Below, one piece after another: positions 19,497 to 27,674 of a stretch of 64,000 nucleotides of DNA. Location of the stretch: assembly GCF_013374095.1 (NCBI RefSeq), contig NZ_AP022672.1, forward strand, positions 558,001 through 622,000. The letters run 5' to 3'. The notes under the pieces are model-generated. The model was not told the origin of the DNA. It did no database searches and worked only from the letters and a program-made list of their open reading frames with translations. Numbering within the stretch: position 1 is the first letter of the stretch; each line of letters begins with the position of its first letter. The stretch is from Sphingomonas sp. HMP6 (GTDB lineage: Bacteria; Pseudomonadota; Alphaproteobacteria; Sphingomonadales; Sphingomonadaceae). The position numbers and the translations under genes are program-made.

Positions 19497-19588
19497 AAGG
19501 TCCATTTTTTATTTTAAAAAATCACGTTCGAAGTTTCATGAAAATTAAGTGAGAAACGCTCCTAGGTGCAGCATTATGCGTATAATAC

Positions 19589-19723
19589 TCAGCCATTCGC
19601 TTTCTCAGATACTTTACGATTCGTTGATTTTTTAAATGCGGAATCAACCTTATTATAGTCTGGATGCCCAATCTTGTATTCGGTTATCGTAGGCTTGGAC
19701 CACGACTTCTTTTCGGGCGTCAA
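19589..19723 (-). CDS. candidate small peptide with lasso-leader-like motif
   Basis: A 44-residue frame from TTG at 19723 to TGA at 19589 (an upstream in-frame TTG at 19735 would give 48). It contains EKKSWSKPTITEY, close in pattern to lasso leaders (K-K-Q-Y-S-K-P-S-L in paeninodin) and to the W-x-K-P of the precursor at 13550-13687. The C-terminal half is Lys/Asn/Ser-rich, with no obvious ring-closing acidic residue at the right distance. There is no ATG and no good ribosome site, so it may be a remnant. It reads in the same direction as csgF, 139 bases upstream. Confidence 0.35.
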   Translation of the reverse strand: MTPEKKSWSKPTITEYKIGHPDYNKVDSAFKKSTNRKVSEKANG

Positions 19724-19906
19724 ACGGAATACCAATGCACATCACAAAGTTTTCGCTGGATGGCGTGGCTTACGGGATGGTTTAATTTCCGTAAATGATC
19801 ATTCCTTACAACGATGTCAGCGCCGCGAGGCCTCCGGCGATGCGACTTTGCGCCGTTCACATTTCGCACATTGAGGCGCTGTGTTTCGCGCGCGCACGGT
19901 GCGGAC

Positions 19907-19927
19907 AGCCCCGCGGTTGGCGGGGCT
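19907..19927. terminator. hairpin downstream of tRNA(CAT)
   Basis: An 8-bp GC stem (19907-19914 with 19920-19927) lies 25 bases past the tRNA 3' end. There is no T tract, so termination is only possible. Confidence 0.4.
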
Positions 19928-19951
19928 GGGTAAGGCGAGAGCGGTTGAAGA

Positions 19952-20028
19952 TGGTGGGCCCGGCAGGACTTGAACCCGCAACCTATCCGTTATGAGCGGA
20001 CAGCTCTAACCAATTGAGCTACAGGCCC
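19952..20028 (-). tRNA. tRNA with CAT anticodon (Met or Ile2)
   Basis: A full cloverleaf on the minus strand, 77 bases including encoded CCA. The acceptor stem GGGCCTG pairs with CGGGCCC, the D arm is AGCTCAATTGGTTAGAGCT, the anticodon loop is CTCATAA and the T arm GTTCAAGTC. CAT reads Met, or Ile for ATA when the C is lysidine-modified; the GGGCC acceptor and CTCATAA loop fit the Ile2 type, but I cannot decide. Its 3' end faces the curli/lasso-like block, a usual site for integration events. Confidence 0.95.
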
Positions 20029-20311
20029 CCGCGAGAAGCGTTAGCCGCGCGCGGCGGATGCTGGCAAGCCCGGGCCGTGCCGATCCGGTGTTCACTAAGA
20101 TATCCAGAAAGGCGCGTAGCGTGGCCGGTGACGCGGGTTGCGGCGTGTGCACCCTCTTGGCGAAGGAGAGTGGGCGCATAAGGCCAATTGGCCGCCATCG
20201 CGATGACCCGGTGCTGATCCGGGGGCCGGCGCGCATAGGGTCTGACGGTTGCCCCGGCCGGGGCAGGCGGTTACGGCGCCGCATCCACCACGCGAACGGG
20301 ATCACCGCGCC

Positions 20312-20842
20312 ATGGGCACAGCCGCCAAGCCACAGCTTCATCACGTTACGGATGCCGATTTTCTCGGCGACGTGCACGCGCTTGTCCGCCGCATTGCCGA
20401 GAATGACTGGAAGCCCGATTTCATTGTCGGAGTCGGACGCGGCGGGCTGGTTCCCGCGGTCTATGTCTCACACGCGCTGAACGTGCCGGCGCTTTCGGTC
20501 GATCATTCGTCCAAGGTGCCGGAATTCGGCACCGAGTTGCTGGCCAAGCTGGCGGCGAAGAGCGCGGCGGGCACGACCTTGCTGTTCGTCGACGACATCA
20601 ACGACAGTGGCGGCACGATTGACACGATCCGCGGTTTGCTGGCCGATTATGGGTGTGAAGACGGCAATATCCGCTTCGCCGTGCTGCTCGACAACCTCCG
20701 TTCCAAGGCCCGCGTCGAGTACCGCTCCCAGACGATCGATCGCGCTGAGGACAAGCGCTGGTTTGTCTTCCCGTGGGAGGCGATCGGTGCCGCCGAGGCG
20801 ATTATCGAAGAGGCGCAATCGGTGCCGCACCGGCTGGCGTGA
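20312..20842 (+). CDS. phosphoribosyltransferase (purine, xanthine/hypoxanthine type)
   Basis: About 176 residues. The PRPP-binding motif is LLFVDDINDSGGTIDT (two acidic residues then small residues), preceded by FIVGVGRGGLVPAVYVSHAL, as in type I phosphoribosyltransferases. LSVDHSS and RWFVFPWEA fit xanthine-guanine-type enzymes that salvage purine bases. The Met at 20312 is used since upstream codons (frame open from 20249) lack family character and lie in the tRNA-side spacer. It is followed after 68 bases by mmsA on the same strand. Confidence 0.88.
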   Translation: MGTAAKPQLHHVTDADFLGDVHALVRRIAENDWKPDFIVGVGRGGLVPAVYVSHALNVPALSVDHSSKVPEFGTELLAKLAAKSAAGTTLLFVDDINDSGGTIDTIRGLLADYGCEDGNIRFAVLLDNLRSKARVEYRSQTIDRAEDKRWFVFPWEAIGAAEAIIEEAQSVPHRLA

Positions 20843-20910
20843 CCGCACACCGCTAACGCTTGCGGACCGCCCACGCGCATGGTTTAGCGGACGAAAATCA
20901 GGAGAGTAAG

Positions 20911-22422
20911 ATGCGTACCATCGACCATCACATCGTCGGCCTGTCCGATGGCGGCGCGGGCCGCACCGGCGACGTGTTCGATCCCAACACCGGTTTGGTG
21001 CAGGCGACCGTCGCGCTCGGCACGCAAGCCACGCTCGACACCGCCGTCGCCGCTGCGCTGAAGGCTCAACCCGGCTGGGCCGCGACCAACCCGCAGCGCC
21101 GCGCGCGCGTGATGGCAGAATTCAAGCGGCTGGTGGACGCCAACATCGACGAGCTCGCGCATTTGCTGTCGTCCGAACATGGCAAGGTGATCGCCGATTC
21201 GAAAGGCGACATCCAGCGTGGTCTCGAGGTGATCGAGTTCTGCTGCGGGATCCCGCATGTGATGAAGGGCGAATATACCCACGGCGCCGGCCCGGGCATC
21301 GACGTCTATTCGATGCGCCAGCCGCTCGGCATTGGCGCGGGCATCACGCCGTTCAATTTCCCCGCGATGATCCCGCTGTGGATGTCGGGCGTGGCGATCG
21401 CGACCGGCAACGCCTTCATCCTGAAACCCTCCGAGCGTGATCCGTCGGTGCCGGTGCGCCTCGCGGAATTGTTCGCCGACGCCGGCCTGCCCGAGGGCAT
21501 CCTGCAGGTCGTTCACGGCGACAAGGAAATGGTCGACGCGATCCTCGACCATCCCGAAATCGCGGCGGTCAGCTTCGTCGGATCGTCCGACATCGCGCAT
21601 TACGTTTACCGCCGCGGCGTCGCGGCCGGCAAGCGCGTCCAGGCGATGGGCGGCGCCAAGAACCACGGCATTGTCATGCCCGATGCGGATCTCGACCAGG
21701 TCGTCGCCGATCTCTCGGGCGCGGCATTCGGCTCGGCGGGCGAGCGCTGCATGGCGCTGCCGGTGGTAGTCCCGGTCGGGGAGAAGACCGCAATCGCGTT
21801 GCGCGAAAAACTCCTCCCCGCCATCGCCAAATTGCGCATCGGCATCTCGACCGATGGCGATGCGGATTACGGCCCGGTCGTCAACGCCGCGCACCGGTCG
21901 CGCGTCGAAGGCTGGATCCAGAAGGGCGTCGATGAGGGTGCGGAACTCGTCGTCGATGGGCGCGGGTTTGAGCTGCAGGGCCACGAAAAGGGCTTCTTCA
22001 TCGGCCCGTCGTTGTTCGATCACGTCACGACGAGCATGGAATCGTACAAGGAAGAGATTTTTGGGCCGGTGCTGCAGATCGTTCGCGCCGATGATTTCGA
22101 ACATGCGCTGCGGCTGCCGAGCGAGCATCAATACGGCAATGGCGTCGCGATCTTCACGCGCAACGGGCATGCGGCGCGCGAATTCGCGAGCCGCGTGAAC
22201 GTCGGAATGGTGGGCATCAACGTGCCGATCCCGGTGCCGGTCGCCTACCACACCTTCGGTGGGTGGAAGCGCAGCGCATTCGGCGACACCAACCAGCACG
22301 GCATGGAAGGTGTGAAGTTCTGGACCAAGGTCAAGACCGTCACGCAGCGCTGGCCCGATGGCGGCGCCAATAACCTTGGGGGGGATGCTGCCAACGCGTT
22401 CGTCATCCCGACGATGGGGTGA
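20911..22422 (+). CDS. mmsA: CoA-acylating methylmalonate-semialdehyde dehydrogenase
   Basis: A 503-residue aldehyde dehydrogenase. ITPFNFPAMIPLWM carries the catalytic Asn (about 149) and the nucleophile Cys is about 280 in GSAGERCMALPV. EFCCGIPHVMKGEY and the C-terminal NLGGDAANAF... region are typical of MMSDH, which turns methylmalonate semialdehyde into propionyl-CoA in valine and thymine breakdown (also malonate semialdehyde in inositol breakdown). ATG at 20911 has AGGAGA 7 bases upstream. Other valine-catabolic genes are not next to it here. Confidence 0.93.
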   Translation: MRTIDHHIVGLSDGGAGRTGDVFDPNTGLVQATVALGTQATLDTAVAAALKAQPGWAATNPQRRARVMAEFKRLVDANIDELAHLLSSEHGKVIADSKGDIQRGLEVIEFCCGIPHVMKGEYTHGAGPGIDVYSMRQPLGIGAGITPFNFPAMIPLWMSGVAIATGNAFILKPSERDPSVPVRLAELFADAGLPEGILQVVHGDKEMVDAILDHPEIAAVSFVGSSDIAHYVYRRGVAAGKRVQAMGGAKNHGIVMPDADLDQVVADLSGAAFGSAGERCMALPVVVPVGEKTAIALREKLLPAIAKLRIGISTDGDADYGPVVNAAHRSRVEGWIQKGVDEGAELVVDGRGFELQGHEKGFFIGPSLFDHVTTSMESYKEEIFGPVLQIVRADDFEHALRLPSEHQYGNGVAIFTRNGHAAREFASRVNVGMVGINVPIPVPVAYHTFGGWKRSAFGDTNQHGMEGVKFWTKVKTVTQRWPDGGANNLGGDAANAFVIPTMG

Positions 22423-22515
22423 GGGGCGGGGGCGGCTCGCTGGGTCGCCTCCTTTGGTCTTCGGCCGCCTCTGCCGCGCTCGTTTCGGTAGGCACCGCGG
22501 TCGGGGGCGGTATGG

Positions 22516-23379
22516 TCAGGGAAGATAGCCGAGCCGCTCCATAACCACCTGCTGGTCGCGGCAGATGCGGGATGCCTGATAGCGCGACAGCGCATCGCGC
22601 CATCCGCCGGCAACGCCGCGGCGAAAGAAGCTCGACGATTTCTGTGGCTTCTCGGGAAATCCGGCCGCCGCCTCCTGCGCCTGCAGGACGTCGAAACGCG
22701 TCGCCGCCACCGCGCGTGCGATCGCGGCGGAATCGGTGGTCCAGCCGAGATGGACTGCAGCCTGACGCACCATGTCCTCAGGGGCGGCCAGCATGTCTTC
22801 GTAGCGGATCAACAGCGGTGTGGGCATGCCTGGTGCATCGAGCCAGCTCGCCACATTGCTGCTCCACGATCCGACCTGCTGCGGCAATTGGGTGGCATCG
22901 CCGCGACGTTTTCGCGCCAGCCAACACGCGGAATCCGCCATCAAACCGATTGCATCATCGACCGAGCAGGCGCGGTGATGCGCGAACGACAAGGCCACAT
23001 CGCGCGGATCGCGGACCAGATAGATCGTGGCGTGCGTGACGGCCGGGGCAAAGAGCGGCGTCCCGTCGCGAGCGTAGGTCCACGCGTCGTGAACCTTGCG
23101 CAGCAGCGGCGTGGTCAAGCTTCGCGCCTGCGCGGCATGGAAATGCGGGCGAAGGTCAGTCACTTCGGCATCGCTGAGATCGCTCGAACTTAAATCGAGC
23201 CAGGCATCGAAGCCACTGCGCGCGCTTGCCATCGGGGCAAAGGAATGGGTCCGGGACAGATCGACCGCGTCGTCGCCCTGGCTCAGCGCAAGCAGCGCCA
23301 GGCGCAGCCACGTGTTCCCGGATTTGGGATAGGACGCGATCCACTGGAATCCAGCCGTGGCTGTGTCCGCGGCCATCAT
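22516..23379 (-). CDS. PAPS-dependent sulfotransferase family protein
   Basis: A 287-residue cytosolic sulfotransferase. The 5'-phosphosulfate loop is SYPKSGNTWLRLAL at about 16-29, and the 3'-phosphate motif is IYLVRDPRDVALSFAHH at about 119-135. The C-terminal FFRRGVAGGWRDALS segment is the R-K-G-x-x-G-D-W-K-like loop that contacts PAPS. It moves sulfate to a hydroxyl or amine of an unknown acceptor. The ATG overlaps by 4 bases the stop of the HPrK-like kinase gene, so the two are translationally coupled; this suggests that both modify one substrate, perhaps a peptide. Confidence 0.9.
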   Translation of the reverse strand: MMAADTATAGFQWIASYPKSGNTWLRLALLALSQGDDAVDLSRTHSFAPMASARSGFDAWLDLSSSDLSDAEVTDLRPHFHAAQARSLTTPLLRKVHDAWTYARDGTPLFAPAVTHATIYLVRDPRDVALSFAHHRACSVDDAIGLMADSACWLARKRRGDATQLPQQVGSWSSNVASWLDAPGMPTPLLIRYEDMLAAPEDMVRQAAVHLGWTTDSAAIARAVAATRFDVLQAQEAAAGFPEKPQKSSSFFRRGVAGGWRDALSRYQASRICRDQQVVMERLGYLP

Positions 23380-24278
23380 TGGTTTTGCCGCGACACGATG
23401 CAGTCGACCAGTTCATCCACCCGTGACAGGTCGCTGCCCCATGCAAGGCTCAGGTTCGGCACGGGAGCCATGCGAAATACCGCCGAGGTCAGCGCCTTCG
23501 CATAGCCCATTTGAAACGCCCGTTGGTGCCGGTAGACCGCGCCCAGCAGCGCTTGCGCGGCGTCGATGCCGCGCAGCGTCGAAACCTCCAGCGCGCGCGG
23601 TTCGCGGGAGCGGGCGAGGTGATAGAGCGCGCCGAGGCGAAGCGGTGCGGGGCTGAATCCTGATCCGATCGGAAACTGGAGCTTGTCGATCCCGCTGCGG
23701 ACGCATTCTCCTGCGGCGCTCGCCCAGCCGAGCGCTTCTTGCGAATCGCGCCACAGTTTCACGCGCGGAAACGACGGCAGTACCGTCGGGCCGGCTTCCG
23801 CGCTGACGTCGATCACCGTCAGATCGTCGGCCAGCAGGCGCAATCCCCGGCGCAGGAATGCCGCTGCAAGCGTCGATTTGCCGACCCCCGGCGCGCCGGA
23901 AAAGGCGATTGCCGCGCCGTCGATTTCGACGCAGCCAGCGTTGAGCGGCACCAGCCCGCGCTGGTGACAGGCGAAGGCAAACACCGTCCCCAGCAGAAAC
24001 AGGCGGATGTCGGGCGCATTCTCGTCCATTTCCGGCTGCACGGTGATGTCTCGGCCACCGCGCGCCAGATAGCTTGCGACGCCGGGTATCGCCAATCGGC
24101 ACGACCCATCGGACGATATCTGCAGCAACGGGCCTTCATACGTTGCCCCGGCCAGTCGTAGCGGAACCGAGCCAATCCTGATTTCCAGGTCCGGCGCGCG
24201 ATCGGGTCCCAGCCACGGTGCGAGTTCAGGAAGTTCGAGTTGCGACGTCACGCACATCCCGCAAAGCCCATAGCTCAT
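23376..24278 (-). CDS. second HPr kinase-like protein
   Basis: About 300 residues and a paralogue of the kinase at 14198-15163. The N-terminal DLEIRIGSVPLRLAG and LVPLNAGCVEIDGAAIAF match the same positions there. The P-loop is GAPGVGKST at about 128-136, then LLADDLTVIDV and FPRVKLWRDS. Such proteins lie in RiPP clusters and phosphorylate Ser/Thr or act on peptides. The ATG at 24278 has GGAGG 9 bases before it; upstream codons to 24494 are not family-like. Its acceptor is unknown. The coupled partner is a sulfotransferase, an unusual pairing. Confidence 0.82.
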   Translation of the reverse strand: MSYGLCGMCVTSQLELPELAPWLGPDRAPDLEIRIGSVPLRLAGATYEGPLLQISSDGSCRLAIPGVASYLARGGRDITVQPEMDENAPDIRLFLLGTVFAFACHQRGLVPLNAGCVEIDGAAIAFSGAPGVGKSTLAAAFLRRGLRLLADDLTVIDVSAEAGPTVLPSFPRVKLWRDSQEALGWASAAGECVRSGIDKLQFPIGSGFSPAPLRLGALYHLARSREPRALEVSTLRGIDAAQALLGAVYRHQRAFQMGYAKALTSAVFRMAPVPNLSLAWGSDLSRVDELVDCIVSRQNQ

Positions 24279-24382
24279 CGCGGTGGCCTCCGGGGACGCT
24301 CGCCCGGCAGGTCCGCAGCGGGGACGGTCGCGGGCTGCCAAACGCATGCAGACGGATCGAAAAGGACGTGCGCAGCGGACAT
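24275..24382 (-). CDS. tentative 35-residue ORF coupled to kinase start
   Basis: ATG at 24382 leads to a TGA that overlaps the kinase ATG (ATGA). The peptide begins MSAAHVLFDPSACVWQP and ends Arg/Pro-rich. No ribosome site is clear and codon composition alone cannot separate it from chance in GC-rich DNA. It is noted because a short gene in this spot could be a substrate peptide or a leader that controls the kinase. Confidence 0.2.
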   Translation of the reverse strand: MSAAHVLFDPSACVWQPATVPAADLPGERPRRPPR

Positions 24383-24743
24383 GGCTCATAGGCGATGCGC
24401 GCGCGCCCCGGCAAGGTTTGCGCAGTGCCGAAACGGGTGAAAGAGCTTGGGCGTGCAGCGGTCGGACGGCGATGCGCCTGCGTTCCCGCGCCACGTCACA
24501 ATCCGCGCTTCCGAGGATCGGGCATCGCCTCGTCCGAGGCGCGGATCGGCGGCACCTGGGGGGGGGCGATTTGAAGGTCCGAAGGGAAGAGAAATACGCC
24601 GCAAAACCTCTTAAGTTCCGACTCTAGAAACATATTTTATAATGGAAATTTTGGCGTTGACGATGTTCAAGCCACGTGCCTAACGCCTGCCCAATCAAGG
24701 CTTCGATGCTGCGTAGCACGCTGCCACAAAAGGGGAGACGATC
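24383..24743. other. spacer between kinase pair and autotransporter
   Basis: About 360 bases with no recognisable gene. It contains a run of nine G at 24558-24566 and an AT-rich patch at 24615-24650. TTGACG at about 24657 could be a -35 box for the autotransporter, but the match at -10 is poor. Confidence 0.45.
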
Positions 24744-27674
24744 ATGCTCAATTCGACATTTCGACTGGCACTTCTTGGCGGCGCATCGACCGCCGCGGCC
24801 ATCCTCGCGCTGCCGCAGGCGGCTTATGCGCAGGCCACGACATGCTCGCAGACCGGGACGACCGTGACCTGCGTCGACGGTGCGACTACCGTATTGACCG
24901 AGACCTTGCCGCCGAGCGCCGCGGTCATTGCCGGCCCCGGCCTCACGACCATCAACGTCGGCAGCCCGGCAACGCTGACCTACACAGCCACGGGTACGTT
25001 CGCCACGACCGGCGTGCCAGCGATCCGGCTGACGACAGTCGGCGCACCGCTCAGCTTCACGCCAGCAACCGGCAGCCCAGCGCTCAACATCTCGACAACG
25101 GGCGCTAACGCCACCGGTGTGATCATCACGTCGGGCGGTCAGCCAGTGGTCGCCACGCTCGGCAATATCTCGACGACCGGAACCAATGCGTTCGGCGTGG
25201 CTGCGATCGGCGATAGCGCGCTGACGCTGACGACCGGGGATATCTCGACGACCGGAGCGGGCAGCACGGCGATCGACGCCGGTACCGCCACTCAGACTGG
25301 CAATATCTCGGTTACGGCAGGCAACATCACGTCGACCGGCCGCGGCATCCGCACGAATTCGGGAACGGGGACGAACACCACCGTCGTCGGCAATATCAAT
25401 TCGGGCGATCGCGGCATCCTGGCCAATGGCGCCGTGGTGACGATCACGACGGGTAACGTGACGACCTCGACCAACGGTGGCACGACGCCGGGCGGCTATG
25501 GCGTGATTGGGCAGTCGTTTGCCGGAAATGCGACGATCACGACCGGCGCGGTCAATTCGGTCAACGGCGCCGGAGTCGGAGCCAATGTGTTCGGGACGAC
25601 CGGGTCCGCGTTGATCCGCACGGGGGCGATCACCGCCACCAACAACAACGGCATCTTCGCGTTCATCGGCAACGCCACCGGTTCGGCCGATATTGGTGGC
25701 TGCCCCAGCGTCAGCACGACGGGCAATAATGCGACTGCGATTTCGATGCAGGTCCAGGGGACCGGTACGGGCACCATCAACTGCGGCGCGCTGACCACCA
25801 CCGGCGACAATAGCAACGGCGTGTTCGCGACTTCGGGCGGCGGCAATCTGGTGGTCAACACCGGCTCGGCAACCACCTCGGGCGTCGGGTCCTACGGCGT
25901 TACGGCAAACACCAGCGGGACGGGCACGGTGACGACCAACACCGGCGTCATCACCACGACGGGCGTCGGTTCCACCGGACTGTTCAGCCGCGCCGGCACC
26001 GGCACGATCGATGTCGGCTATGGCAACATCACGACTTCGGGCATCGGGGCTGGCGGCAATACCGCGCGCGCGCTCGATCTCGCCTCAACCGGCACGATCA
26101 ACTTGCGCGGCAGCGGCGCAACGCTTCGCACCAATGGCGCAGGGGTTACCGCTGCCACCGTTACCGGCGCAGGCGTGACCGGCAATTTGGGCAATGTGAC
26201 GACGACGGGGGTCGGCTCGCAAGGTGCGATCGTGACGGCACTGACCGCACCGGTCAATCTGACGATCGGCAACGTCGCGACGACCAGTAACGGCGTCATC
26301 GTCAATGCCGGCACCAATGCCGTGACGCTGACGACCGGCACGGTCACCGCGACCGAAGCCGGCGCGACCGGCACGGTGGTCAATGCGACCGGTGCCGTGA
26401 CCTTCACGGGCGGTCGCCAGGCCGCGAACGGCGCCAATGCCCTGCGCATCACCGGCGGCGCGGGCGCGATCAACGCCACGGTCGCGGGCGCCGCCACGAC
26501 GGGGACGGGCACTGCGGTCGCCATTACCGGGACCGGCCCGATCACGGTGAACAACACCGGGACGATCTCCACGGTCGGCGCAAATTCGGACGGTATCAAC
26601 GTTGCGACGTCGGGCACGATCGGGATCATCTCGGCACTGGTGACCACGACCGGCACGAACAGCCGCGGCATCGTCGCCAATGGCGGCGGCGCGGTGACGG
26701 TCGCGTCCAATGGCACGACCACGTCCGGGGCCAATGCCGCGGCGATCGTGGCTAACAGCACGGCTGGCTCGGTCGGCGTGACGCTCGCCGGCACCAACAC
26801 CTCGGCCACCCTCGATGGGGTAAATGTCGCGGCGGCGACGACTGCCAATCTGGCGGTCAATTCGGGCTCACTCTCGGGCGGCAATAACGGCGCGACGATC
26901 ATCTCGGGCACGGGCACTACGGTGACCAACGCGGGCACGATCTCGGGCGGCAATTATGCGCTTTCGATCAGCGGCGGTGCGGCGACGATCACCAACAGCG
27001 GCACGATCAGCGGGCGGATCCTGCTGACCGGCAATGCCGATACGGTGACCAATGCCGGCACGTTCAACGCGAATGCCAGCAGCGATTTCGGTGCGGGCAA
27101 CGACGTGTTCAACAACAGCGGGACGCTCCGGGTGCTCGGCCAGTCGGCAACCGCGGGCACGGTGAACTTCACCGGGCTCGAGACGCTCAATAACAACGGC
27201 CTGGTCGATCTGCGCAATGGCCATGTCGGCGACGTGCTGGCGCTTCCTGGCAGCTATAGCGGCAGCGGCGCGGCAACGCTCGGCGTCGATGTGCTGCTCG
27301 GCACGGCAACCGGAACGGCGGATCAGCTTCGCCTTGGTGGCGCGGCGAGCGGCTCGACCGTGGTTTCGATCACCGCGCTCAACACGACGCCTGCTATGCT
27401 CAGCACCTCGACCGGCACAGTGCTGGTTCAGGCCGGTGCCGCGTCGAACGCGGGCGCGTTCACGCTCGACAGTGCGAACGTCGATCAGGGGTTGATCCAG
27501 TACGGCATCATCTACAACCCGACGACCTTCGCCTTTAGCCCGGATTATTCATCGGGAGCGATAATCGGTGGTGGCGATCGTGGTCTAAGTCTTTGGTTTG
27601 GAGTAGAGAAAGGGTGCTTACGCCATCCCTCTGCTCCAGACAGAAAGTGCCACGACCGCCATGGCCGACGATAG
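24744..27674 (+). pseudogene. autotransporter, 5' part, disrupted by IS1380-family element
   Basis: The signal peptide (about residues 1-31, ending A-Y-A-Q-A) is followed by a Thr/Gly/Ser-rich passenger of about 900 residues with repeated TTGDISTTG-, NISTTGTN- and SGTITNNG-like units, the pattern of a long beta-solenoid. True autotransporter coding stops at codon 932 (27539); from 27540 the frame runs 44 codons into the IS before a stop at 27672-27674, so the product would be 976 residues without a beta-barrel and could not be exported by itself. Joining 27539 to 29181 restores a frame of 1254 residues. In intact form it would be a type Va surface protein, perhaps an adhesin. Confidence 0.88.
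27535..27539. repeat. target site duplication, left copy (ttagc)
   Basis: The five bases before the IS left end equal those after its right end at 29176-29180. Confidence 0.85.

Larger units (their letters stand above)
19450..19951. other. AT-rich 5' region of curli operon
   Basis: About 500 bases with no large gene. It holds, going from csgF outward, the 26-base palindrome, an A/T-only inverted repeat near 19504-19522, a palindrome attatgcgtataat near 19573-19586, a 44-residue candidate peptide gene on the minus strand (19589-19723), and a GC hairpin after the tRNA (19907-19927). The composition is far more AT-rich than the genome average from 19450 to about 19800. Confidence 0.6.

Noticed and set aside
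19952..20028. Attachment-site duplicate for the tRNA
   Set aside because: I looked for the tRNA 3' sequence near 11.3 kb and in the block and did not see it.
20884..22299. A 471-residue frame opposite mmsA
   Set aside because: It is a shadow of a well-supported dehydrogenase gene and has no family character.
24558..24566. Run of nine G as a phase-variation switch
   Set aside because: It is not within a credible gene and no promoter elements are placed around it.
24744..27539. Repeats that could be taken for a CRISPR array
   Set aside because: Units differ in length, code for Thr/Gly-rich protein repeats and have no unique spacers; the same holds for curlin and Glu-Pro repeats.
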